From positions 5,149 to 69,148 of the forward strand of contig DATCKA010000139.1 of assembly GCA_036562495.1 (NCBI GenBank): a stretch of DNA of 64,000 nt. Reading direction: 5' to 3'. Position 1 is the first letter of the stretch. Each line of letters opens with the position of its first letter. Under the pieces are notes generated by a model, which was given only the letters and a program-made list of their open reading frames with translations, did no database searches and had not been told where the DNA came from. A program made the position numbers and the translations under genes. Below are positions 17,193 through 26,280 of this stretch, piece by piece. Origin of the DNA: Geochorda sp036562495 (GTDB lineage: Bacteria > Bacillota > Limnochordia > Limnochordales > Geochordaceae).

Positions 17193-17564
17193 ATGGTCAG
17201 GCTGCGGGTCCAACGGCTCCGGGAGGAGTACCGGCGAGAGATCAGCGACATCCTGCGCCGCATGAAGGACCCCCGTCTGGGGTTCGTCACCGTCACGGAC
17301 GTGGACGTCTCCGAGGACCTGCGCCACGTCAAGGTGTACGTGAGCGTCCTGGGCACCGAGGAGGACCGCCGCCGGACCCTCGAGGTGCTCGAACAGGCCC
17401 GGGGCTACGTGCGGACCGAGGCGGGGCAGCGCATCCGGCTCCGCCATACGCCGGAGATCACCTTCCGGTTTGACCCCTCGGTGGAGCGGGGCGCTCGGGT
17501 CATGACCATCCTGCAGCAGTTGCGTCGCGAACAAGCGGCAAAGGCGGAGGACGAGCCGCAGTGA
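17193..17564 (+). CDS. rbfA: Ribosome-binding factor A
   Basis: 123 residues. KH-like fold with REEYRREISDILRRMKDPRLG, VTVTDVDVSEDLRHVKVYVS and RHTPEITFRFD. RbfA acts in late 30S maturation and cold adaptation. Overlaps the nrnA start by four bases (GTGA). Confidence 0.96.
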   Translation: MVRLRVQRLREEYRREISDILRRMKDPRLGFVTVTDVDVSEDLRHVKVYVSVLGTEEDRRRTLEVLEQARGYVRTEAGQRIRLRHTPEITFRFDPSVERGARVMTILQQLRREQAAKAEDEPQ

Positions 17565-18604
17565 GCCTCGCCTGGCCCGAGGTCGAGCAGCGCCTGGGGC
17601 CGTTGGCGGAAGCGCTCCGCGGCGCCGACCGCATCGCGGTGCTGGGGCACGTCAACGCCGACCTCGACAGCATCGGCTCGGTGCTGGCCCTGCACCTGGC
17701 GCTCGAGGCTATGGGCAAGACGAGCTGGCCCGTGACACCTGACCCCGGAGCGCCCTACTGGGCCTTCCTGCCCGGTTACGATCGCCTGGTGGTGGGAGCC
17801 CCGGAGTGGCTGCAGCCCGACGCCGTGGCCGTGCTCGATACGGAGATCTCACCGGAGCGACTGGGACAGGCCTGGCCCCTGGTGGAGCGGGCCGGTTTGC
17901 GCCTCAACCTGGACCATCACGACACCAACCGCGGCGGCGCGGACGCAGCCCTGGTCGAGCCTGCCGCGGCGGCCACGGGTGAGTTGGTCTTCTACCTGGT
18001 GAGCGCGCTGGGGGTGCCTCTCACCCCCCAGATCGCGGCCTGCCTGTACGCCGCCATCCTCACGGACACCGGCTCGTTTCGCTACGCCAACACCACCGCC
18101 CGCACCCTGGCCCTGGCCTCGGCCCTGGTGGCCGCGGGAGTCGAGCCCCACGAGATGGCGACCCGCATCTACGACACCCGCTCCTGGGCCTACATGAAGC
18201 TGTTGGGACGGCTCCTCTCGCGGCTGGAGCGCACCGAGGACGGCAAGGTCGCCTGGATGTGGGTACGCCACGAGGACACCCTCGATGCCGGCCTCCTGCC
18301 GTCGGAGGTCGAGGGCCTGGTGCAGTATCCCCGCATGATCGAGGGAGTCGAGGTGGCCCTGCTCTTCAAGGAGGTCGAGCCGGGCGTCATTCGGGTCAGC
18401 CTGCGATCCCAGCGGTTCGTCGACGTCGCGGCCATCGCCCGCGCCTTCGGCGGCGGCGGGCACCTGCGGGCGGCGGGCTGTACCCTGACGGGCAGCCTCG
18501 AGAAGGCCATGGAGCGCGTGGTGGAGGCGTGTCGCCAGGCTGTGCGGCGAGAGGTCGTGGCCGGTGACCGAGCCGGCGCCTCGCAGGGTGCGGGAGAGGG
18601 GTGA
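17561..18604 (+). CDS. nrnA: DHH/DHHA1 phosphoesterase, NrnA-like oligoribonuclease/pAp phosphatase
   Basis: 347 residues. DHH-superfamily metal motifs appear as HVNADLDSIGS, then LDTE, then LDHHDTN, and ILTDTGSFRYANT. The C-terminal DHHA1 motif is GGGGHLRAAGCTL. Bifunctional NrnA degrades nano-RNA and dephosphorylates pAp; the place between rbfA and truB is common in Firmicutes. First metal motif has Asn where classical enzymes have HxxPDxD (here HVNADLD), as in many NrnA proteins. Overlaps truB by about 40 bases. Confidence 0.93.
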   Translation: MSLAWPEVEQRLGPLAEALRGADRIAVLGHVNADLDSIGSVLALHLALEAMGKTSWPVTPDPGAPYWAFLPGYDRLVVGAPEWLQPDAVAVLDTEISPERLGQAWPLVERAGLRLNLDHHDTNRGGADAALVEPAAAATGELVFYLVSALGVPLTPQIAACLYAAILTDTGSFRYANTTARTLALASALVAAGVEPHEMATRIYDTRSWAYMKLLGRLLSRLERTEDGKVAWMWVRHEDTLDAGLLPSEVEGLVQYPRMIEGVEVALLFKEVEPGVIRVSLRSQRFVDVAAIARAFGGGGHLRAAGCTLTGSLEKAMERVVEACRQAVRREVVAGDRAGASQGAGEG

Positions 18605-19559
18605 GCCGGCCACGGACGGCCTCTTCAACGTCCTCAAGCCGCCCGGCATGACCTCCCACGACGTGGTCAACGTGCTGCGCAGGCTGACCGGCCTGCGTCG
18701 CGTGGGACATGCCGGCACCCTGGATCCCGGGGCCGCCGGTGTGCTGGTGGTCTGCACGGGCCACGCGACGCGATTCGTGCGTCACCTCCAGGAAGGCGAG
18801 AAGCGCTACCGGGCCGAGATGGTGCTGGGGGTGGAGACCGACACGCAGGACGCCTCGGGCCGCACCACCGCCGTGGCCGAGCCCTTCGAGATCCCCTGGA
18901 GCGAGGTGGACGCCGCGCTCGCCTCCTTCATCGGCACCATCACCCAAAAGCCTCCGATGACCTCCGCGGTGCACTACCAGGGACGCCGGCTCTACGAACT
19001 GGCCCGCGAGGGGGTCGAGGTGGAGGACCGGCCGTCTCGCACCGTCGAGATCTACGATCTGCGGATCGTCTCGGTTTGGCCGCCGGACTCGCCTGCCGCG
19101 ACGCTGGGGGCCCGGGTCCTCTTCGACGTCACGTGCAGCTCGGGTACGTACGTGCGCACCCTGTGCGCCGACGCGGGAGCCCGCCTGGGCTGCGGGGCGC
19201 ACCTCGGGTTCCTGGTGCGCACAGGGGTCGGGCCGCTTCGCATCGAGGAGAGCGTCACCCTGGAGGAGCTGGAGGAAGCTCGCGCCCAGCGGCGCCTCTC
19301 GGAGTACATGCTGCCGGTCGACGCCGCCCTGGAGCACTTCCCGCCCGTGAGACTGGCAGGGGAGGAGCTGCACAGGGCCCTGCATGGCACCGCCATCGGG
19401 TGGCCGGCCGGCGTGGAGCGCCCTCGCGACCTGGAGACGGGTGACTTCGTGCGCCTCTACGACGAGCGGGGCCGCTTCTTCGGCGTGGCGCGCGTGGAGG
19501 GCGAGGGGACGTCGCTGCGCCTGCACCCGGACCGGCTGCTCCCGCTCGAGCCCGCCTAG
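18564..19559 (+). CDS. truB: tRNA pseudouridine-55 synthase
   Basis: 331 residues. The catalytic Asp is in GHAGTLDPGAAGVL (residue about 52), after the N-terminal LFNVLKPPGMTSHDVV. A C-terminal PUA-like domain carries LHPDRLLPLEPA. It makes pseudouridine 55 in nearly all tRNAs. GTG 18564 lies inside nrnA; a GTG at 18588 is an alternative start that would remove eight poorly conserved residues. Confidence 0.95.
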   Translation: MTEPAPRRVRERGEPATDGLFNVLKPPGMTSHDVVNVLRRLTGLRRVGHAGTLDPGAAGVLVVCTGHATRFVRHLQEGEKRYRAEMVLGVETDTQDASGRTTAVAEPFEIPWSEVDAALASFIGTITQKPPMTSAVHYQGRRLYELAREGVEVEDRPSRTVEIYDLRIVSVWPPDSPAATLGARVLFDVTCSSGTYVRTLCADAGARLGCGAHLGFLVRTGVGPLRIEESVTLEELEEARAQRRLSEYMLPVDAALEHFPPVRLAGEELHRALHGTAIGWPAGVERPRDLETGDFVRLYDERGRFFGVARVEGEGTSLRLHPDRLLPLEPA

Positions 19560-19572
19560 GAGGGACCGGTCG

Positions 19573-20541
19573 ATGACCGCCCAGCCTCGTGTCAACCTGA
19601 CGTGGCACCCGGGACCACCGCCGCCGGGGACGGCGGTGGTCGTGGCGCTCGGCACCTTCGACGGCGTCCACGTGGGCCATCAGGCCATCCTGGCCGAGAG
19701 CCGCCGCCTCGCCGCCGAGATGGGGGCGTCGCCGGTGGCCGTCACGTTCGACCCCCATCCCCGCCACGTGTTGCAGCCCGACCAGGCCCCGCCGCTGCTG
19801 ACGCCGTTGCCCGCACGGATCCGGCTGTTGCAGGAGCATGGCGCGCAGGCGGTCTGCGTCATCACCTTCGACCGGGCCCTGGCGCAAATGGACCCGGAGA
19901 GCTTCGTGCGCCTGGTGCTGTGCGGGCACCTGGGGGCCAGAGGAGCGGTGGTCGGATTCAACTTCGGGTTCGGCCGGGGTCGTCAAGGCGATGCCTGCAC
20001 CCTGCAGGCTCTGGGTGAGCAGCTGGGGCTGGCGGTGCGGATCGTCCCGCCGGCGGAGCGGGACGGGCGTATCGTCTCCTCCAGCCTGGTGCGGCGCCTG
20101 CTCGAGGAGGGGCGGGTGCGCGAGGCGGCCGAGGCCCTGGGCCGGCCCTATCGCCTCGAGGGGACCGTCGTGAGGGGCGACGGCAGGGGGCGCCAGCTCG
20201 GCTACCCGACGGCCAACGTCGAGACCGATCCGGCTCAACTCCTCCCGGAGGACGGCGTCTATCTGGCCACCCTGGACCGGTTGCCGTCGCTGGCCGTCAT
20301 CAGTCGGCGGCCCACCTTCGCCGGTGGGGCGCGCTGGCTCGAGGTGCACGTTATCGAGGGGCGATGGGAACTGTACGGACGGAGGGTCCAGGTCGATCTG
20401 CTGGAGCACCTGCGGCCGGTCATCCCGTTTTCGAGCGCCGAGGCCCTGGTGCGACAGATCGAGGCGGACCGCAAGGCGGCCGCGCGATACTTCTCCCTGG
20501 AGGGGTCGAGGCCCCCTCTTCAGCGGAGTCACCAGTTGTGA
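19573..20541 (+). CDS. ribF: Bifunctional riboflavin kinase/FAD synthetase
   Basis: 322 residues. N-terminal nucleotidyltransferase domain with GTFDGVHVGHQAI and VTFDPHPRHVL, then the flavokinase domain with RLEGTVVRGDGRGRQLGYPTANV (split: VVRGDGRGRQLGYPTAN). It turns riboflavin into FMN and FAD. ATG 19573 preceded by GGAGGG at good spacing. Fixed place between truB and rpsO. Ends in a short Ser/Arg-rich tail. Confidence 0.96.
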   Translation: MTAQPRVNLTWHPGPPPPGTAVVVALGTFDGVHVGHQAILAESRRLAAEMGASPVAVTFDPHPRHVLQPDQAPPLLTPLPARIRLLQEHGAQAVCVITFDRALAQMDPESFVRLVLCGHLGARGAVVGFNFGFGRGRQGDACTLQALGEQLGLAVRIVPPAERDGRIVSSSLVRRLLEEGRVREAAEALGRPYRLEGTVVRGDGRGRQLGYPTANVETDPAQLLPEDGVYLATLDRLPSLAVISRRPTFAGGARWLEVHVIEGRWELYGRRVQVDLLEHLRPVIPFSSAEALVRQIEADRKAAARYFSLEGSRPPLQRSHQL

Positions 20542-20547
20542 TAGAGT
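20519..20547 (+). promoter_or_regulatory. Weak candidate promoter ahead of rpsO
   Basis: TTCAGC (20519–20524), 17-base spacer, TAGAGT (20542–20547). The hexamers match poorly, so this is tentative. It lies at the end of ribF, ahead of the ~95-base rpsO leader. Confidence 0.3.
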
Positions 20548-20640
20548 GGCCGCAGAAAACCCGCAGCTCGAACCCGGCGTCTCCTCCGCACCGGGCTTGG
20601 GCCGCGGGGGCTCTCGACAGGTAAGGAGGAAATAGATTCG

Positions 20641-20910
20641 ATGGCGCTTCAGCGCGAGGTCAAAGAGAGCCTCATCAGCCAGTTTCGCCGGCACGAGGCC
20701 GACACCGGCTCGCCAGAGGTCCAGATTGCGCTCTTGACCCAACGGATCAACGATCTGACCGAGCACCTCAAGGTCCACCGCAAGGACTTCCACAGCCGGC
20801 GAGGACTTTACAAGCTCATCGGCCAGCGCCGCGGCTTGCTCAACTATCTCGAACGCACCGACATCGAGCGGTATCGCGAGGTGGTCGAGCGGCTCGGCTT
20901 GCGCCGGTAG
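20641..20910 (+). CDS. rpsO: 30S ribosomal protein S15
   Basis: 89 residues, exactly the family length. Core segments are DTGSPEVQIALLTQRINDLTEHLK and HSRRGLYKLIGQRRGLLNYL (each shown only in part by family). S15 binds 16S rRNA helices 20–22 early in 30S assembly. Strong ribosome site TAAGGAGG. Followed 27 bases later by pnp, as in most bacteria. Confidence 0.98.
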   Translation: MALQREVKESLISQFRRHEADTGSPEVQIALLTQRINDLTEHLKVHRKDFHSRRGLYKLIGQRRGLLNYLERTDIERYREVVERLGLRR

Positions 20911-20937
20911 GGTACACAAGGAGGACGATGCGAGCCG

Positions 20938-23160
20938 ATGTTTGACGTACACCGCTACGAGATGGAGCTCGCCGGGCGCAAGCTGGTGCTGGAGACCGGC
21001 CGATTCGCCCGCCAGGCAGGGGGCGCGGTGTGGGCCCGCTACGGCGATACCGTCGTGCTGGTGACCGCCACGATGTCCCGCCAGCCTCGCGAGGGCATCG
21101 ACTTCTTCCCCCTGTTGGTCGACTTCGAAGAGCGGATGTATGCCGTGGGCAAGATCCCCGGCGGCTGGGGGCGACGGGAGGGCAAGCCCGGAGAGGCGGC
21201 CATCCTGTCCGCCCGCATGGTGGATCGCCCCATCCGGCCCCTCTTCCCGGAGGGGTTTCGCAACGACGTGCAGGTGGTGGTGACCACCCTCAGCGTCGAC
21301 CACGACTGCCCTCCTGATGTGCTCGGCATCATCGGGGCCTCCGCCGCCCTCTCCATCTCCGAGATCCCCTTCCTGGGGCCGGTGGGCGCGGTGCGCATGG
21401 GGCTGGTCGACGGCCAGCTCGTGGTCAACCCCACGGCGGAGCAGCAGCGCGTAAGCCGTCTCAACCTGGTGGTGGCCGGCACCCGCGACGCCATCATGAT
21501 GGTCGAGGCGGGCGCCGACGAGGTGCCCGAGGAGCAGATCCTCGACGCGATCATGCGGGGCCACGAGGAGATCAAACGCATCGTGGCCCTCATCGATCAG
21601 ATGCGGGCCGAGGTGGGCAAGCCCAAGGTCGAGGTGCCCCTCTTCACGCCCGACCCCGCCGTCAAGGAGTGGGTCGAGCGGGTGGGGCGCCCGCTGTTGG
21701 CCGCCGCCGTCAAAAACCCCGACAAGCTCGCCCGCGAGGAGGCCGTGGAGAAGGCCCGGCAGGAGATCGTGGAGCGGTTCGTGGCCGAGCATGGCGGGGA
21801 GGAGCAGGCGGCACCCCTGCTCAAGGACGTCGAGACCATCCTGGACAAGCTCCTCAAGGATGAGGTCCGCCGCATGATCGTCGAGGACGGCGAGCGCCCC
21901 GACGGGCGGGCCTACGATGAGATCCGCCCCATCTACTGCGAGGTGGGGCTCCTGCCCCGGGTGCACGGCTCCGGCCTCTTCGTCCGGGGCCAGACCCAGG
22001 TGCTCACCTCCTGCACCTTGGGGCTCAAGTCCGACGAGCAGCTCCTCGACGACCTGCGCGAAGAGGATCGCAAGCGCTACATCCACCACTACAACTTCCC
22101 GCCCTATAGCGTGGGCGAGGTGCGGCCCATGCGCGCCCCCGGCCGGCGAGAGATCGGCCACGGTGCGCTGGCCGAGCGGGCCCTGTTGCCCGTCATCCCG
22201 CCCGAGAGCGAGTTTCCTTACACCATCCGGCTCGTCTCCGAGGTGCTGGAGTCCAACGGCTCGACGTCGCAGGCCAGCGTCTGCGGCAGCACCCTGGCGC
22301 TCATGGACGCCGGCGTGCCCATCCGCAAGCCGGTGGCCGGCGTGGCCATGGGCCTGGTCAAGTGGCAGGACCGCTTCGTCGTGCTGACGGACATCCAGGG
22401 CATCGAGGACGCGCTGGGCGACATGGATTTCAAGGTGGCCGGCACCGCTGACGGCGTCACCGCCATCCAGATGGACATCAAGGTGCACGGCATCACCCGC
22501 GAGATCCTCGCCAAGGCCCTGGAGCAGGCCAGGGCGGGCCGCCTCTTCATCCTCCAGAAGATGCTGGAGGTCATCCCCAAGCCGCGGCCGGAGCTGTCGC
22601 CGAGGGCACCGCGCATCATCACCCTGGAGATCCCCGTCGACAAGATCCGCGACGTCATCGGCCCGGGCGGCAAGATGATCCGGAAGATCATCGAGGAGAC
22701 CGGCGTAGAGATCGACGTGGAGGATGACGGGCGGGTCTACATCGCCTCCACCGACGAGGCGAGCGGCAAGAAGGCGGCCGAGATCATCCAGAATCTCGTC
22801 CGCGACGTGGAGGTCGGCGCCGTCTACCTGGGCAAGGTGAAGCGCACGACCAGCTTCGGTGCCTTCGTCGAGATCCTGCCGGGCAAGGAAGGGCTCGTGC
22901 ACATCTCGGAGCTCGCGCCGGAGCGGGTCGGCCGCGTCGAGGACGTGGTGAAGATCGGCGACGAGGTGCTGGTCAAGGTCACCGAGATCGACCGACTCGG
23001 GCGCATCAACCTCTCGCGCAAGGAGGCGCTCCCCGCCTCCCAGCGACAGACCGACGGGCAGACGACCGCACCGCGAGTCGGCGGCGAGGATCGTCGCCGG
23101 CGAGACGGCCGAGGGGAGCCACGGCGCCCGGGCGGCCTGGGGCGCCGGCCGGGGCGCTGA
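20938..23160 (+). CDS. pnp: Polyribonucleotide nucleotidyltransferase (PNPase)
   Basis: 740 residues. Two RNase PH domains (about 1–230 and 320–550) with the linking helical domain, a KH domain (VIGPGGKMIRKIIEETG) and an S1 domain (VYLGKVKRTTSFGAFVEI). It is a 3'-to-5' phosphorolytic exoribonuclease. The C-terminal tail (after ~700) is basic and Arg/Gly-rich. The ribosome site AAGGAGG is 14 bases from this ATG but ideally spaced for an overlapping ATG at 20928 that encodes only five codons. Confidence 0.97.
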   Translation: MFDVHRYEMELAGRKLVLETGRFARQAGGAVWARYGDTVVLVTATMSRQPREGIDFFPLLVDFEERMYAVGKIPGGWGRREGKPGEAAILSARMVDRPIRPLFPEGFRNDVQVVVTTLSVDHDCPPDVLGIIGASAALSISEIPFLGPVGAVRMGLVDGQLVVNPTAEQQRVSRLNLVVAGTRDAIMMVEAGADEVPEEQILDAIMRGHEEIKRIVALIDQMRAEVGKPKVEVPLFTPDPAVKEWVERVGRPLLAAAVKNPDKLAREEAVEKARQEIVERFVAEHGGEEQAAPLLKDVETILDKLLKDEVRRMIVEDGERPDGRAYDEIRPIYCEVGLLPRVHGSGLFVRGQTQVLTSCTLGLKSDEQLLDDLREEDRKRYIHHYNFPPYSVGEVRPMRAPGRREIGHGALAERALLPVIPPESEFPYTIRLVSEVLESNGSTSQASVCGSTLALMDAGVPIRKPVAGVAMGLVKWQDRFVVLTDIQGIEDALGDMDFKVAGTADGVTAIQMDIKVHGITREILAKALEQARAGRLFILQKMLEVIPKPRPELSPRAPRIITLEIPVDKIRDVIGPGGKMIRKIIEETGVEIDVEDDGRVYIASTDEASGKKAAEIIQNLVRDVEVGAVYLGKVKRTTSFGAFVEILPGKEGLVHISELAPERVGRVEDVVKIGDEVLVKVTEIDRLGRINLSRKEALPASQRQTDGQTTAPRVGGEDRRRRDGRGEPRRPGGLGRRPGR

Positions 23161-23191
23161 GGCGAGCCGGCCAAGACCCGCCCGGGAGCCG

Positions 23192-24349
23192 GTGATCGAG
23201 CTTAGGGCAGGCGTCATCCGTGAAGTGAGGGAGAGGGGCCCCCGCCGCATCCGGCTGCTGGTGGAGGTGGGGGCCTCCCATGACCCGGCGCACGTCCGGG
23301 AGGCCTGGGCCTTCGCCGACCTGGGGCCCCGGAGTTGGCGGCCGGGGCAGCGTGTGCTGTGCAACACCACGGCGGTCTCGCTGGGGCTCGGTACGGGAGG
23401 CCGCCACCTGGTGGTGGCGCCCCTCGAGCCGGGGCTCGACGCGCAAGGCCGGGTGACGGGCCCGGTCGACCGCCGCCAGGGCCACATCGTCAAGCTGCGC
23501 TACACCCCCCTGCAGCTCGCCGTCATGGCCGCCGAGGAGCCGGCGGCGCCCTATCATCGCGTGTTGCGCCAGGCCCTCGACCTCCGAGGGCTGCCCGTGG
23601 CCGTCCTGTCCCTGCACAGCATGCTGGCGCCTCTCGTCGCAGGGCTCCGCTGGGCCCAGGGGGGCTGTGCCCGGCTCCGGGTGGCCTACGTCATGACCGA
23701 CTCGGCGGCCCTGCCGGCCTGTATCAGCGACCAGCTGGAGGCGCTGCGCCGCGGGCGATGGGTCGACCTGGTGGTCTGCTCGGGCCAGGCCTTCGGTGGC
23801 GACCTGGAGGCGGTCCATCCAGCCTCGGCGCTGGCGGTGGCCCAGCGGGCCGGAGCCGATGTGGCCATCGTAGGGCCAGGACCGGGGGTCGTCGGGACCG
23901 GCACGGCCCTCGGCACCACGTGTCTGGAGGTGGCGTCGCTGGCCGACCTGGTGGGCGCGCTCGGAGGAAGGGCGGTCGTGGTGCCGCGCCTGTCCATCGC
24001 GGACCGGCGTAGCCGCCACCGGGGCCTGAGCCACCACGATCAGACGGCGCTGGGGCGCCTCACGGCGCGCCGCTCCCTGGTCGTCCTGCCGGCCTCGCTC
24101 CCCCGGGCATGGCGCAGGCAGATCCTGGGCCAGGCCAGCCGCAGCGGCATCCTCGATCGCCACCGCGTCGTCGAGGTGGCACCGGCGCCCGCCGATAGGG
24201 CGCTGGCCACGTTGCCGTTGCCACCGGAGAGCATGGGACGGCGCTACCAAGACGATCCACCCCTCTTCGACACCTGCCTGGCGGCGGGGCGGCTGTTGGC
24301 GTCGATGGCGAGCGAGCGACCCAGGTGCTGGGAGGGGGAGCGCCGATGA
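23192..24349 (+). CDS. DUF3866 family protein
   Basis: 385 residues. The pattern RVLCNTTAVSLGLGTGG, HIVKLRYTPLQLAV, LHSMLAPLVAGLRW, VYVMTDSAALP-like AYVMTDSAALP and DVAIVGPGPGVVGTGTALG matches the DUF3866 family, found in Firmicutes and Actinobacteria, often near spoIIM and deoB. The glycine-rich GPGPGVVGTGT and conserved His/Asp suggest an enzyme, but no activity is known. GTG start with GGGAG upstream; ATGA overlap with spoIIM. Confidence 0.82.
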   Translation: MIELRAGVIREVRERGPRRIRLLVEVGASHDPAHVREAWAFADLGPRSWRPGQRVLCNTTAVSLGLGTGGRHLVVAPLEPGLDAQGRVTGPVDRRQGHIVKLRYTPLQLAVMAAEEPAAPYHRVLRQALDLRGLPVAVLSLHSMLAPLVAGLRWAQGGCARLRVAYVMTDSAALPACISDQLEALRRGRWVDLVVCSGQAFGGDLEAVHPASALAVAQRAGADVAIVGPGPGVVGTGTALGTTCLEVASLADLVGALGGRAVVVPRLSIADRRSRHRGLSHHDQTALGRLTARRSLVVLPASLPRAWRRQILGQASRSGILDRHRVVEVAPAPADRALATLPLPPESMGRRYQDDPPLFDTCLAAGRLLASMASERPRCWEGERR

Positions 24350-24969
24350 GGTGGGGGGTCGCGGTCGCCTGGCACCAGGAGATCGGACTGGCCCATCGGC
24401 TCGTGAGCTGGGCGCCCGCGGCGGTAGCGGCCTTTGCCTGGGGGGTCGGCCTGCGAGCCGGGCTGGTGGCGCCCTTGCCCCTGCCGGTCCCGCCCTCGTA
24501 CGCGGGATGGGTCTGGCCGGAGGGGGCCACCCCGGCAGAGGCCCTGCCGGCGCTGCTGGGCCGGTACCTCCTATTGGGAGCAGGCGGGATCTGGGTGCTG
24601 GGGTTGACCGGCGTGGGAGCCCCCCTCGGCCTCGCGGCCGTGGCCCTGCGGGCTTACGTCGGCGGGTTGCTCCTCACCTCCGCGTTGGCACGCTGGGGCT
24701 GGGCCGGCGCGGGCACGGCGGTCGTGGCGCTGGCGCCGGCGCAACTGATAGCCATATGGGCGGCGGTCCAGGCCTCTCGGGGAGCGCTCAGGTGGAGCCT
24801 GGCCCTGTCGCGGGCCATGGTGACCCGCGCGCCCGCCTGGCTCGGCGAGGACTTCACCCGGTACGCTTACAGCGGGGCCGTGTCGGTGGCGCTGGCCGCC
24901 GTGGCCGCCGCGGTGGAGATGGTCGGCTGGGCCGCGGCCAGGGGGCTGGGACTGTTGCTGGTCGGGTGA
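24346..24969 (+). CDS. spoIIM: Stage II sporulation protein M-like membrane protein
   Basis: 207 residues, about five hydrophobic segments. Start at ATG overlapping the upstream stop, behind GGGAGGGGGA. SpoIIM works with SpoIID and SpoIIP in septal peptidoglycan removal during engulfment. Sequence similarity is only moderate: the LRAYVGGLLLTSALARWGW region and length fit the family, and location ahead of deoB and dacF–spoIIA matches Bacillus spoIIM. Another unknown membrane protein is possible. Confidence 0.65.
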   Translation: MRWGVAVAWHQEIGLAHRLVSWAPAAVAAFAWGVGLRAGLVAPLPLPVPPSYAGWVWPEGATPAEALPALLGRYLLLGAGGIWVLGLTGVGAPLGLAAVALRAYVGGLLLTSALARWGWAGAGTAVVALAPAQLIAIWAAVQASRGALRWSLALSRAMVTRAPAWLGEDFTRYAYSGAVSVALAAVAAAVEMVGWAAARGLGLLLVG

Positions 24970-25001
24970 GCCTCCACAGGGCGAAGGGATGGGGAAGTTT
25001 C

Positions 25002-26198
25002 ATGGCAACGCACGCACCGATCGACCGGGTCTGCTTGATCGTCCTCGACAGCGTCGGCATCGGCGAACTGCCCGACGCCGCCCAATTCGGCGACGAGGGC
25101 AGCCATACTCTGCGCCACGCCGCCGAGTCGGTGGGGGGGCTCTCGGTACCGCACCTGGAGCGCCTGGGGCTCGGCTGCATCGAGCCCATCCCGGGCGTCG
25201 GATGCCCCCAGCAGCCGCAGGCCGCGTACGGCAAGATGGCCGAGCTGGCCGCGGGCAAGGACACGACCACGGGGCACTGGGAGCTGGCCGGCGTCGTGCT
25301 GGACAAGCCCTTCCCGGTCTACCCCGACGGCTTCCCACCGGAGGTGATCGAGCCCTTCGAGGCGGCCATCGGCCGCAAGGTGCTGGGCAACAAGCCCGCC
25401 TCCGGCACGGTGATCATCGAGGAGTTGGGCCCCGAACACCTGCGCACCGGCCGGCCCATCGTCTACACCTCGGCGGACAGCGTCTTCCAGATCGCGGCGC
25501 ACGAGTCCGTCATCCCCGTGGAGGAGCTCTACCGCATGTGCGAGACGGCTCGCCGCATCCTGACGGGTCCTCACGCCGTTGGGCGGGTGATCGCGCGCCC
25601 CTTCGAAGGTGAGCCCGGCTCGTTCAGGCGCACGCCCCGCCGCCGTGACTTCAGCCTCGCACCCCCCCGGCCGACCCTGCTGGACCGGCTCGTCGAAGCC
25701 GGGTTGTCGGTCTGGGCGGTGGGCAAGGTGGAGGACATCTTCGCCGGGCGCGGCATCACCGAGGCCGTGCACACCCGCGACAACGACGAGGGGGTCGCCG
25801 CTACCCTGGACCTGCTCCGGCGCACTCGCCAGCAGCGGGGGCTGATCTTCACCAACCTCGTCGACTTCGACATGCTGTGGGGTCATCGAAACGACCCCGT
25901 CGCCTACGCCCGGGGCCTGGAGGCCTTCGACCGGCAGCTGCCGGCCTTGCTGGCCGAGCTGGGCGAGCGGGACGTGCTCATCCTGACGGCCGATCACGGC
26001 AACGACCCGGTCACGCCCAGCACCGATCACTCGCGCGAGTACGTGCCGCTGCTGGTGACGGGCCCTGCCATCCGGCCCGGCGTCGCCCTGGGGGTGCGCC
26101 GCACCTTCGCCGACGTCGCCGCCACCATCGCGGAGATGCTGGGGGTCCCGGCGCGCTTCGACGCGGGGGAGAGCTTCGCCGCCCGGATCCTGGCCTGA
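25002..26198 (+). CDS. deoB: Phosphopentomutase
   Basis: 398 residues. Alkaline-phosphatase superfamily metal motifs: VLDSVGIGELPDA at the N-terminus, KDTTTGHWEL with the phosphorylated Thr, and LTADHGNDP plus STDHSREYVPLLV near the C-terminus. It interconverts ribose/deoxyribose 1- and 5-phosphates for nucleoside salvage. In Bacillus (drm) the next gene is punA, which is missing here. Start at ATG 25002. Confidence 0.97.
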   Translation: MATHAPIDRVCLIVLDSVGIGELPDAAQFGDEGSHTLRHAAESVGGLSVPHLERLGLGCIEPIPGVGCPQQPQAAYGKMAELAAGKDTTTGHWELAGVVLDKPFPVYPDGFPPEVIEPFEAAIGRKVLGNKPASGTVIIEELGPEHLRTGRPIVYTSADSVFQIAAHESVIPVEELYRMCETARRILTGPHAVGRVIARPFEGEPGSFRRTPRRRDFSLAPPRPTLLDRLVEAGLSVWAVGKVEDIFAGRGITEAVHTRDNDEGVAATLDLLRRTRQQRGLIFTNLVDFDMLWGHRNDPVAYARGLEAFDRQLPALLAELGERDVLILTADHGNDPVTPSTDHSREYVPLLVTGPAIRPGVALGVRRTFADVAATIAEMLGVPARFDAGESFAARILA

Positions 26199-26280
26199 CC
26201 GGCAGGCTCGTCATGCCCGGGCCCCCCGCCGCATACGGATAGGCCGCACGACGCGAGGCCTGTGCGGGAGGTGGGCGAGG

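Noticed and set aside
19255..23493. Very long minus-strand open frame (over 1400 codons)
   Set aside because: It mirrors truB, ribF, rpsO and pnp. GC-rich third positions keep the opposite strand open; composition is His/Gly/Leu/Arg-biased and no domain is seen.
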